In this document: positions 18,479 to 26,084 of the stretch, piece by piece
Layout: each line of letters opens with the position of its first letter
How positions within the stretch are numbered: the first letter of the stretch is position 1
NCBI GenBank assembly: GCA_029260235.1
Contig: JAJDDP010000102.1
Span: forward strand, 22,293-86,292
Length of the DNA: 64,000 nucleotides
Reading direction: 5' to 3'
Origin: Phycisphaerae bacterium
GTDB lineage: Bacteria; Planctomycetota; Phycisphaerae; UBA1845
Notes under the pieces: model-generated
Database searches by the model: none
Told to the model about the DNA's origin: nothing
Seen by the model: the letters and a program-made list of their open reading frames with translations, nothing else
Translations under genes and position numbers: made by a program

Positions 18479-19222
18479 ATGCCAATCTACCGGATCCTAC
18501 AGTTCAGTTGTATCGTTTTGCTGGTGACCGGCACGCTTGCCCAAGCAGGCCCTGGGCAACGCGGCGGAAGCGGCGACCGGAGTAGAGAAGGGAAAAGGCG
18601 TCAGCGTGATGACAACGCCCTGAAGATTGGGGATGCGGCTCCGGCGCTCAGGCTCAAGACCTTGGACGGGCAGAAAAAGGTTTCAGTGTTAGCGGCGGAG
18701 GCTAGGAAGCCAGTCATCCTGTTCTTCGGCAGCTACACATGACCGCCCTTCTTGCGCCAGGTTGGCGCCTTAGAGAGCACCTATCAGAATTACAAGGACA
18801 TCGCGGATTTCTACATTGTCTACATCCACGAAGCCCACGCCGCCGACGGCAAGCGTCCCACAGACTTCGCCAAGGAAAAAGGGATCACCGAACCAGCCAC
18901 CTTCGATCAGCGCTGCACGGTCGCCACCCGGCTGATCGAGGAAAAGAAGCTGACCATTCCCTGCCTGATCGATGGGATGGATAACGCCGTGGCGGATGCT
19001 TACCACGCCCATCCCGATCGCGTTTTCTTGATCCGCACCGACGGCAAGCTCGGCATGGCTGGGAACCGTGGCCCCCGCGGATTCAAACCCGCTTTGGACA
19101 AGGTGGCCGACTGGCTGGCTGAGTACAAGAAGACGGGAACTGAACCGCCTCTGGCCTTCGGCATCCTGGAGAAACCATCCAAGAAGAGGTCCAATCGACG
19201 GTCATCCTCAGCCGAACGCTGA
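18479..19222 (+). CDS. Iodothyronine-deiodinase-family selenoprotein, exported (in-frame TGA read as Sec)
   Basis: Read through the TGA at 18740-18742 this is one 247-residue protein. A signal peptide (about residues 1-23, ending AQA-G) precedes a thioredoxin-like domain whose core GSYT-Sec88-PPF matches the deiodinase active site (S-x-T-Sec-P-P-F). Downstream VYIHEAHAADG (residues 114-124) is the family's second signature, with His120, and a MDNAVADAY segment also fits. The frame is the same on both sides of the TGA and both halves are needed for the fold. ATG 18479 has AAGAAGGAGA upstream. A SECIS-like hairpin begins right after the TGA. In animals the family removes iodine from thyroid hormones by Sec; substrate here unknown. 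It faces the AhpD-like and iodotyrosine-deiodinase-like genes. Confidence 0.88.
18749..18775 (+). promoter_or_regulatory. Candidate bacterial SECIS hairpin of the deiodinase-like gene
   Basis: Five G-C pairs, GCGCC (18754-18758) with GGCGC (18764-18768), close a five-base loop AGGTT. A lower stem of four pairs (18749-18752 with 18772-18775, one G-U) flanks an asymmetric internal loop. The loop starts 16 bases after the TGA and carries GG, as SelB-bound bacterial SECIS elements do. Confidence 0.75.
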
Positions 19223-19362
19223 CTGCGCAACCAGATCGTTCGGTTCTCTGTTGTGGCGATTTGGAGATTTTGTTGATGGACTCGGAGTTGCCCGTTTGTT
19301 CCCCTCCACGAGCGAACCCAGGAATTGCTTGTCAGCGCCCTCGGCGGAAAGTAGCAACTCCC

Positions 19363-19929
19363 CTACTCTTCGACATAGGCGTCAAGCCTGACACCTAGCG
19401 CGTCTGCGATTCGATTGACGTAGGCGAAGTAGGCAATCACCAACACCGCGTCGAGGATGGCCCGGTCCAGGAGACCGACTTCACGGAGCGGGTTCAGATC
19501 AGCCTCGGTCATTTGATCAGGCGTGCGGGTTAGCTTGGCTGCGTAGTCGAGCAATGCCCGTTCGCGCGGTTCAAGCGGAGCAGCCGCGTAGTCGTTCGCG
19601 AGCTGGGTCACGAACTCTGGCTGACGAGTGCGTTTGGTTAGTCGGGCCAGACCGGCCGAGTGATGCTTCAGTCAGTAATGACAGCCGTTGATGGCTGAAA
19701 CTACGACTGCGATCATCTCTCGCTCAGGGCGAGTCAGCCCGCTCCGGCCGAGCATGGTTGTCCGGTACATCTGAACGTGATCGCGTAATGATTCAGGATG
19801 CAGGCTGTGGATCTTGAGGATGTTGTCCACCACGCCCCCCGCCGGGTCGGTGTTGGCTGCGTACAGCTCAGCCAGCGCGCCCTCAGCTTCATCCTCAGGG
19901 ATAGTCTCGATCCAGGCGTCTCGGTTCAT
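19363..19929 (-). CDS. AhpD-like carboxymuconolactone-decarboxylase-family selenoprotein (Cys-x-x-Sec)
   Basis: Read through the TGA at 19674-19672 the frame gives one 188-residue protein of the peroxidase-related AhpD/CMD family. The active site reads INGC83HY-Sec86-LKHH90; relatives have CxxC there with a His four residues after the second Cys. Sec86 thus takes the place of the second Cys, the more reactive one in AhpD as I recall. The parts after the TGA (RERALLDYAAKLT, AYFAYVNRIADALGV) are the usual C-terminal helices of the family. A hairpin follows the TGA at SECIS distance. The gene lies 21 bases after the iodotyrosine-deiodinase-like gene, same strand. Confidence 0.87.
19642..19659 (-). 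promoter_or_regulatory. Candidate bacterial SECIS hairpin of the AhpD-like gene
   Basis: On the minus strand TCGG-CC pairs with GG-C-CCGA (four plus two pairs around a single bulged C), closing a five-base loop GGTCT. The loop starts 18 bases after the TGA and begins with GG. Position and loop resemble those of the neighbouring deiodinase-like gene, although the stems differ in sequence. Confidence 0.7.
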
Positions 19930-19950
19930 CGGCGTTTTAATCCCTCGGCA

Positions 19951-20628
19951 TCAAGACTTGTTCCATTGCAGCGCGTCCTTCAAGGGCTTCTTGACCAGGT
20001 CCGGCACGGTGCAATCTTCTGCTGGGTAACCCACCGGAATTAGCAGGTAGGGTTTTTCGTTGACTGGGCGCCCCAGGATCGTCTGAAGAAACGTCATCGG
20101 ACTTGGCGTGTGGGTCAACGTGGCTAAGCCTACCTGGTGACAGGCGTTGAGAAACATGCCAGCCGCAATGCCGGTTGATTCGGACGGGTAGTAATTGACC
20201 TGCTTTGCCCCATCGTGAGTCTCCCAATCGATGCGAAAAATGACCACCAGCCAAGGCACGATTTCCAGATAGGGTTTCTCTGGGCCAGTACCGATCGGCT
20301 CCAAGGCGTCCAGCCACGCTTGGGGCATGCGGTGACCGTAGCTCAATCTTTCCTCTTCCTCTGCCGCGAGCCTAACTTCGCGCTTCAGCGTCTCGTCGTC
20401 CACAGCGACGAAGCGCCAAGGTTTCCGATTCGCCCCGCTGGGGGCTGTGTGTGCCACCGCCAAGAGCGTCTCGATCAGTTGCCTGGAAACCGGCTTCGGC
20501 GAGAAATAGCGGCAACTTCGCCGCTGGGACATGTCGCTCAACAGATCGTCCGCCCGTTTCTGCATCCATTCCGGGTCGGGCAAAGTCGGGCGATACGGAA
20601 TCATTTTGGCAGGCACGGCAACACTCAT
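19951..20628 (-). CDS. Iodotyrosine-deiodinase-like flavin nitroreductase
   Basis: A 225-residue FMN-dependent nitroreductase-fold protein. RRSCRYFSPKPV (36-47) and TAPSGANRKPW (61-71) bind FMN. The central lid EEERLSYGHRM ... EKPYL keeps Glu93, Tyr97 (Glu+4) and Lys118 (Tyr+21), the spacing I recall for the three residues with which mammalian iodotyrosine deiodinase grips the amino-acid part of halotyrosines. LGRPVNEKPYLLIPVGYPAED and VPDLVKKPL also follow that subfamily. It is therefore likely a reductive dehalogenase of halotyrosine-like compounds. It is upstream of the AhpD-like selenoprotein gene, probably in one transcript. No membrane anchor is seen. Confidence 0.85.
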   Translation of the reverse strand: MSVAVPAKMIPYRPTLPDPEWMQKRADDLLSDMSQRRSCRYFSPKPVSRQLIETLLAVAHTAPSGANRKPWRFVAVDDETLKREVRLAAEEEERLSYGHRMPQAWLDALEPIGTGPEKPYLEIVPWLVVIFRIDWETHDGAKQVNYYPSESTGIAAGMFLNACHQVGLATLTHTPSPMTFLQTILGRPVNEKPYLLIPVGYPAEDCTVPDLVKKPLKDALQWNKS

Positions 20629-20770
20629 TCCCGGTCATGAGGAGAAGAACTGCCCGGCGGCACCCTGGCCGACCGGGCTATTTGAGGGTAACTCTACTTG
20701 TTCTTGCTAGATCCGCAACAAGGCGGAAACCATCGGATCGATGCGTGTTTCATCAGCAGGCGGCGATTGG

Positions 20771-20989
20771 CTAGTCGTCGATTCGTTCGGGCTTGAATGG
20801 CTCGGCGTCACTCAGATCCACGATCTCCGCCTTGCCCGTTACGGTGTCAACAAGATAGACGGTGCCCTCATGCGAAACCGCTTGTTTGGAGGGGGTGAAT
20901 TCATTGTCGTGTACCGAGGCGGCAATGCAGCCGGAAAACGGCACGACGGCAACCAACGTCAAGACGAACCACAACGCTCGCTTCATCAT
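20771..20989 (-). CDS. Small lipoprotein, 72 aa
   Basis: The N-terminus is a lipoprotein signal peptide with a lipobox PFSGC (Cys20). The mature part is about 50 residues, acidic, with no recognised domain. A good ribosome-binding site (TTAGGAGAA) precedes the ATG. It lies 142 bases upstream of the dehalogenase-like gene, on the same strand; a functional link is only positional. Confidence 0.72.
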   Translation of the reverse strand: MMKRALWFVLTLVAVVPFSGCIAASVHDNEFTPSKQAVSHEGTVYLVDTVTGKAEIVDLSDAEPFKPERIDD

Positions 20990-21202
20990 TGTTTCTCCTA
21001 ATGGATTGGGGGTTGAGAAATCATGTCCGACTCGCCGAATGCCTACGAAGCATCCTCACCACGGATGGACAATCTGAACGAACATCGGTTAGACCGTTCG
21101 GGTTGAATTGCAGGGCGAGGCACCTCAGGACCCGGATGTAAGATACTGTCGAGCGTGAGGAAACCGAAGCGTTGGGAACATCGTCAACTTCGAGCCAGCG
21201 GG

Positions 21203-21931
21203 CTATTGTGAATCTCCTCCAGCGGAATGATCAGCCCTGCGTTGATCCTGATCGGCTTGAAGATGCCCATCCCAACCCAGCAACTCTCGCGGATTGTGGT
21301 ATGGACTGTCCTCGAAGCGGCGAACGAATCTGCTATCGCCGAGCAAGACGACGCCGATGGTCCGGAGCAAGATGCCGATGTCCATCCAAAATCCGCAATA
21401 GGCGATGTAGTGAACATCGTAGCGAATTCGCTCGTTCCAGTTAATGGCGGTCGAACCACTCACCTGCGCTAGGCCAGTCAGCCCGGGGCGAATGGCCAAC
21501 CGCTGCAGCTTGAACGCCGTGTATTTGGCCACGTGCTCGGGAAGGTCAGGCCTCGGACCGACCAGAGACATCTCGCCCTTGAGCACGTTGAAAATCTGGG
21601 GAAGTTCATCGATCTTCACCCTTCGCAAGAACTGGCCCACAGCTGTGATATCTGGATGATCGAGAGGCACAAGCTCGACCGCGTCACTCTTGCGGCCATG
21701 ATGCATAGTGCGAAACTTGAACGGTCCAAACTCTGCGCCGCCCCGCCCAACGCGGGCGTGTTTGAAGAAGAGAGGCCCTGGGCTGGTTATCTTGATGGCC
21801 AAGGCAGCCGCAAGAAGAATCGGAGAACAGATGACGATCAGCAGCAAGGAGGCGAAAAGATCAAAAACGCGCTTCGCTCCTGCCGCCCATACCGTTGGGG
21901 ACATCTTCGGTTGGCCGACCTCAATTTCCAT
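21203..21931 (-). CDS. Bacterial sugar transferase (polyprenyl-phosphate sugar phosphotransferase, WcaJ/WbaP C-terminal type)
   Basis: One N-terminal membrane helix (about 20-45) follows [13 protein letters not shown], then [18 protein letters not shown], the FKFRTM motif and [29 protein letters not shown]-like features that define this family. It transfers a sugar-1-phosphate to undecaprenyl phosphate and so begins exopolysaccharide or glycan assembly. No polysaccharide cluster is adjacent. Its ATG follows directly on the stop of the DUF423 gene. Confidence 0.92.
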   Translation of the reverse strand: [242 protein letters not shown]

Positions 21932-22324
21932 TTACTGCCCACTATTAGATTGAGCCGGCATCCGAATGGCTGCGGCGATCAAACAAGCCCAGCCAGCCAA
22001 CAAAGCCAATCCGCCGATTGGAGTGATCATCCCCCACGAGCGGTTTCCACTCAAGACCAAGATGTACAGGCTGCCGGAAAACACGACGATGCCAACAAGA
22101 AACGAGATCCCCGCCCACCGCAGTTGGGGAGATGGGAATCTTGCTGCAAGACAAGCCACGGCTAGTAGTGCCAACGCGTGGTACATCTGATAACGGGCAC
22201 CGGTTTCAAAGATAGCCATGTCCTGGGGGCTTAGAGTTTCCTTCAGTCCATGAGCCCCAAACGCGCCGGCTGCGACCGAGACGAATCCGTTCACCGCGGC
22301 GATGATCAGCCACTTGCGCACCAC
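21932..22324 (-). CDS. DUF423 family membrane protein
   Basis: A 130-residue four-helix membrane protein with the family signature GAFGAHGL near residue 21 and YQMYHALALL around residue 45. Function unknown in all bacteria. The stop codon touches the ATG of the sugar transferase gene, so the two are probably cotranscribed. Confidence 0.9.
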   Translation of the reverse strand: MVRKWLIIAAVNGFVSVAAGAFGAHGLKETLSPQDMAIFETGARYQMYHALALLAVACLAARFPSPQLRWAGISFLVGIVVFSGSLYILVLSGNRSWGMITPIGGLALLAGWACLIAAAIRMPAQSNSGQ

Positions 22325-22354
22325 CGATGATCCTCCATGAGGTTGAGAGGGCTT

Positions 22355-23284
22355 CTAGGAATCGCCCCGGGTCCACGCATTGAGCCGCCGATCGAACGGA
22401 ATGGCGCTAATGGCGTAACCCACTGCCCGGTTCAACCAAGCACGTCTAGGTCCATCAGCCAAGTTAAGCAAGGCGCTTAGCATGGTCGCCCCATCGGTGC
22501 CGATTTGACCGGCGCGGTGTGCGATGAACTGCTCCTGATGGTCGCGCAGAACAAGGGCTAGGTTAAGCGTCTGCTTGTCGTGGTCGATCCACACCATCTT
22601 CGGATCATTCATGGCTGCCTCTGCAACATCGGCCAGTTGGTGCTCCAACGACTGCCCCTGAAATGCCTGGCGGTATATCGGCGAAGAACCCATCGCAGCA
22701 TCGCAAAAGCAAAATTCGATGCGCGCGTCGCATGCAATGCGTGCATTATCTTCGCTCTCAAGCCTTGCAGCTTGGCGAAGGTCGCCCAGTTTGCGGATCT
22801 GCCGGTCAACCCGAATGCTGTAATCGTGATCTAGCTGCGGACCGCCAACGTCATGCATGGTCTCGGGCACGCCGGCAACCAAGACGGCTTTGAGCACGCC
22901 TGCGTTGTAGGTATTGACGTAATAGGCGGTGCGGTCTAGGTGATTCGCAAAGAGAGCCGGCGCCGACTGCGGGCCAACCGAAGCCACTAAGTCCAAGAAT
23001 CGATCCAGCGGCGCAGCATGGTCCGCAAGATGTTCGTAGTCGATCAGCCCATCCTTGACATTCTCCAGCAGCACCGTCGTCCAATCTCGGTAGTCGAAGG
23101 TTTCGGAAATGGGGGGCAGCGGCGACTGTCGGTCGAACAGATCGGTCTTGGGCACGCACCCCCAACCCAACCCCACAAGAACCCACACTGCCAAAATTGC
23201 TTGGCGTAAAGTCACGCCCTTCTGTCGGGGTCCGCTACGATTCCACATATCAGTCAACCTATTAACAGTCGTCTTGCACTTCAT
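22355..23284 (-). CDS. DUF547 lipoprotein
   Basis: An N-terminal hydrophobic segment ends in a lipobox LGWGC (Cys near residue 43). The mature part matches DUF547: RTAYYVNTYNAGVLKAVL is the conserved WxNxYNA-like block, and DARIEFCFCDAAMGSSPIY the second. DUF547 has a papain-like fold in some predictions but no established activity. Its ATG overlaps the stop of the upstream DUF1015 gene by four bases (ATGA), indicating translational coupling. Confidence 0.8.
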   Translation of the reverse strand: MKCKTTVNRLTDMWNRSGPRQKGVTLRQAILAVWVLVGLGWGCVPKTDLFDRQSPLPPISETFDYRDWTTVLLENVKDGLIDYEHLADHAAPLDRFLDLVASVGPQSAPALFANHLDRTAYYVNTYNAGVLKAVLVAGVPETMHDVGGPQLDHDYSIRVDRQIRKLGDLRQAARLESEDNARIACDARIEFCFCDAAMGSSPIYRQAFQGQSLEHQLADVAEAAMNDPKMVWIDHDKQTLNLALVLRDHQEQFIAHRAGQIGTDGATMLSALLNLADGPRRAWLNRAVGYAISAIPFDRRLNAWTRGDS

Positions 23285-24516
23285 GAGAGAGGATTGATCG
23301 CAAAGCCCGTTGCCAATTTCGGATAGAAGTAGGTGCTCTTTTGAGGCATCAATTCGCCGGCTTCACTAACGTCTCGAAGCTGGGCCATCTGGGTGGCGTT
23401 GACCAGCAAGGCGACGCCATTCTCCGACTTAGCCGTTGACCGCGCTGCATCGGCACTCTTGACGTAGCGCACCGTCACATCCAAACCCTTGGACAATTCA
23501 TCGAGCAAATAGCGGTGCACGTAGGCTGCGTCGAGCGAATGCCACGCCGAACTCTTGCTTGGCTCTAGCGTTTTCAAATGCTCTCGATTGATGAACCTCA
23601 GGGGTCTCTCTGACCCTTGAGCTCCGTCGTGGAGCACCAAGTCAGCTGCCCCGGCATCACAAACCTCGCAACCCGCTGACCAAGCCTCGGCCAAGCGATC
23701 AGTGCTTGCACCGGCACCGACGAGCACCCGGTTGTACGGCAGAATCAAGCTGCCCGGATCGTCCATACTGCCAAGAACCATCATCACGAAATTGACTGGA
23801 TCATTGGCCTCGAGTCTCCCCTTGTCTTTGGCAATCTGGTCACGATAGTTCAAGGCTGTCCCGTAGCGGTGGTGTCCGTCGGCGATGAACAGCCTTTTGT
23901 CGGACATGATCTTGACCACATCCTCGACGGTTGCGGCGTCGGTCACAATCCAGAGACGATTCTCCACTCCGTCCACGTTGGCTGCGGCGTCGGGCGCTCT
24001 TGTGCCCGCGCCTGCGAATGCCTTGCCTATCGCATCTCCAGGATCGGTATATATGCCAAAGACCGGCGACAAATTGGCTTTGCATGCCTTGGTCAGGGCG
24101 AGTCGATCCTCCTTGGGGCCGCCGAAGGTCTCCTCGTGCGGCAATATGACACCGTCACTGAATGCCTGCAGCCGAACCTTGCAGATGAACTTCCTCCGCG
24201 TGTACTTCTGGCCTCCATGCTCGAATATCTGGTGATAGAGGTAAAAGGCCGGCGATTCCTCGCGAACCAAGATCTGGTCATCCAGCCAGGTGCTCAACAT
24301 CTTGGCGGATTGTTCATAAACCTCGGCAGGCCCCAGAGATTTGGGCGGAATGTGTGGCAGATCGATGGCTACGATGTTGTGGTCGGATCGAGCTAGCAGT
24401 CGATCTTTGTCAGCCTGATTCAACACGTCATAGGGAGGAGCGATCACGTCGGCAACGTCACCGCCAAGACGGTCAAAATTGTAGCGGATCGCTTCAAAGG
24501 GACCAACATCAGCCAT
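23281..24516 (-). CDS. DUF1015 family protein
   Basis: The protein opens with the family block DVIAPPYDVLNQADKDRLL and contains FIADGHHRYGTALNYRD, the most conserved DUF1015 motif. Length 411 residues, close to the family norm. No biochemical role is established. ATG 24516 is preceded by GGAGGT at ideal spacing, while the frame is open up to 24738 without support. Coupled to the DUF547 lipoprotein by a four-base overlap. Confidence 0.9.
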   Translation of the reverse strand: MADVGPFEAIRYNFDRLGGDVADVIAPPYDVLNQADKDRLLARSDHNIVAIDLPHIPPKSLGPAEVYEQSAKMLSTWLDDQILVREESPAFYLYHQIFEHGGQKYTRRKFICKVRLQAFSDGVILPHEETFGGPKEDRLALTKACKANLSPVFGIYTDPGDAIGKAFAGAGTRAPDAAANVDGVENRLWIVTDAATVEDVVKIMSDKRLFIADGHHRYGTALNYRDQIAKDKGRLEANDPVNFVMMVLGSMDDPGSLILPYNRVLVGAGASTDRLAEAWSAGCEVCDAGAADLVLHDGAQGSERPLRFINREHLKTLEPSKSSAWHSLDAAYVHRYLLDELSKGLDVTVRYVKSADAARSTAKSENGVALLVNATQMAQLRDVSEAGELMPQKSTYFYPKLATGFAINPLS

Positions 24517-24758
24517 CAGGTGACCTCCAGGAGTTAGGCTGCCGACTCTACCGTCAAACCCGGTAGGGTATCTATCTCCTGCAAACCCGGCAAGTAGCCA
24601 CTTGATGTCTTCGTCAGCACGACGCCGCAACCAAATCGGGGAATGCCCGAAACCATCCATTCTAACCAGAATCCAGCCTAGCGGATCGTTGTCGGTAGGC
24701 AGATTCGCCCGGTATTGAATGCAGCTTATGGGCGACACTTTCGATCTTGCCCGCAGCC

Positions 24759-25121
24759 TCAGCCGAAGCGCTTCTCGTATTGGGGCTGATAGAGCTGGAC
24801 GGTGAAGTCGCCGGGCACTTTGAAGTGGGTTACTAGGCCAAAGCCCTCGTCGGAAATGCCCTGCGTGAACTCGACACCCTTAAATTTCAGCTCGGCGACC
24901 GTTTTCTCGATGTCGTCGCAGTAGAACGAGATGCTATGCGTGCCGGACTGGTTTCCATCTTCTGGTTCGGCGGGGTGACAGCCCATGTCTGCTTCTTGCA
25001 CGTCGAAGAGGAGCCAGCCATGGCCGATGTCGGTCGCGCGGAAGCCCAGCTTATCCCGCAGGAAGGCCCGCAGCTCTTCGGGCTTGGATGTGTAGAACAT
25101 GGAGTGGACACCGCGGATCAT
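24759..25121 (-). CDS. VOC (glyoxalase/bleomycin-resistance fold) protein
   Basis: A 120-residue single-module vicinal-oxygen-chelate protein: the beta-alpha-beta repeat starts MIRGVHSMFYTSKPEELRAF, and the second half ends FKVPGDFTVQLYQP. Such proteins bind a metal and act as isomerases, dioxygenases or resistance proteins. GGAGGAAATGAG precedes the ATG. No specific substrate can be inferred. Confidence 0.85.
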   Translation of the reverse strand: MIRGVHSMFYTSKPEELRAFLRDKLGFRATDIGHGWLLFDVQEADMGCHPAEPEDGNQSGTHSISFYCDDIEKTVAELKFKGVEFTQGISDEGFGLVTHFKVPGDFTVQLYQPQYEKRFG

Positions 25122-25687
25122 CTCATTTCCTCCTGGAGCGCTGCCTGGGCCTCAGACTTATTGGGTCAATGATTGTCCGCAGTCTGATAGAATTCGATGG
25201 CTGCGCCAAGCAGTGACCGTGAGCAGGGCAGAGCGCACCGCGCCCTCCACAGTCATCCGCAGGCTGGAACAAGGCCAGGGTTAGTTGGATGCTTGGCCGG
25301 CATCAACCTTAACGAGCAGCAACAGGCTGGACTTCAGCGCCGTCGCAACAATGCTGCGGCAGCCTTAGGAGCTTGTGAACAAAGACCGAATAGCAGCCAG
25401 CGCACAACTGCTCTCGCATACACAGCCGGTAACCGTGCGTGCCTTCAATAGATTCCACCTAAACTGTTTGTATTTGTCGGAGACGGGTGGAAAAGCACCT
25501 CGATTAAGGACTCGTCACTACACCCCAGGCCTGTCCCGGGCGCGAAGGTGAGGGCCCGAACAGAACCACGCCCCTAGATGGTGCATAGGCCTCCAAGAGG
25601 CTTTTCTCCACGCCGCAAGTGATTCTCCGTGATGCCATTGGCCACGATTCATCCACCCGGCAAACCGTGGCTTGGAGGGCAGCTCCC
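25122..25687. other. Intergenic region, 566 bases, no gene recognised
   Basis: This divergent spacer between the VOC gene and a small plus-strand gene has only short, non-protein-like frames. I found no RNA gene or clear hairpin. Confidence 0.45.
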
Positions 25688-26032
25688 ATGTACACTTCCG
25701 GCATGTTCATTCGGCAGCTGCGGAAAAGAAAGCAACTGGCGGTCTTGATGGCTATCCCATCAGTCGTTGGCTGCCCGGTCATCCCTCCAGCCTCACAGTG
25801 GGGGCCAACCGACGTTGGCTGTCTGGACCATTGGAGCCTGCTTCATTTTGGAAGCGGCCTCTTGCTCGGTGGAGCCCTCGGCGAGGACGGCTTGGTTCCG
25901 ACGGTGGCCAGCTTAGTCGGCTGGGAAGCTGTGGAGCCATCGTTCTGGCCCGGCGAAACTGCCCTCAACCAACAGTGCGACATCGCAGTCGGCAGCCTCG
26001 GTTGGTTCACGTCGCATGCTGCCAGACAGTAG
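25688..26032 (+). CDS. Small putative membrane protein, 114 aa
   Basis: ATG 25688 follows GGAGGG at about ten bases. The sequence has one short hydrophobic segment near the N-terminus and DHWSLLHFGSGLLLGGAL, then WEAVEPSFWPGE ... NQQCDIAVGSLGWFT. The order His in a Gly-rich helix, WE-x-x-E, then an Asp before a Gly-rich helix recalls uncharacterised small bacterial membrane proteins. Moderate confidence that it is real; function unknown. Confidence 0.5.
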   Translation: MYTSGMFIRQLRKRKQLAVLMAIPSVVGCPVIPPASQWGPTDVGCLDHWSLLHFGSGLLLGGALGEDGLVPTVASLVGWEAVEPSFWPGETALNQQCDIAVGSLGWFTSHAARQ

Positions 26033-26038
26033 TTCTAC

Positions 26039-26071
26039 GCGGCTGATCACCTGCGCAGCACGATCAGCCGC
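26039..26071. terminator. Hairpin between convergent genes (10-bp perfect stem)
   Basis: GCGGCTGATC (26039-26048) and GATCAGCCGC (26062-26071) are perfect inverted copies separated by 13 bases. The hairpin lies between the ends of the small membrane protein gene and pyrB. It has no T run on either strand, so a bidirectional terminator is only a guess. Confidence 0.5.
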
Positions 26072-26084
26072 AAGGGCGCGGCGA

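Noticed and set aside
18740..18742. TGA as a plain nonsense mutation or as the boundary of two overlapping genes
   Set aside because: The frame resumes without shift, the catalytic residue is expected there, a SECIS-like hairpin follows, and a second nearby gene shows the same pattern.
19672..19674. TGA as a pseudogene mark in the AhpD-like gene
   Set aside because: The C-terminal half is fully conserved in frame and the TGA replaces the active-site Cys.
25504..25782. Minus-strand frame opposite the small membrane protein
   Set aside because: No ribosome-binding site and no recognisable feature; the plus-strand frame is better supported.
26039..26071. Hairpin taken as an intrinsic terminator with certainty
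   Set aside because: The stem is perfect but there is no T run on either strand, so it is listed with low confidence.
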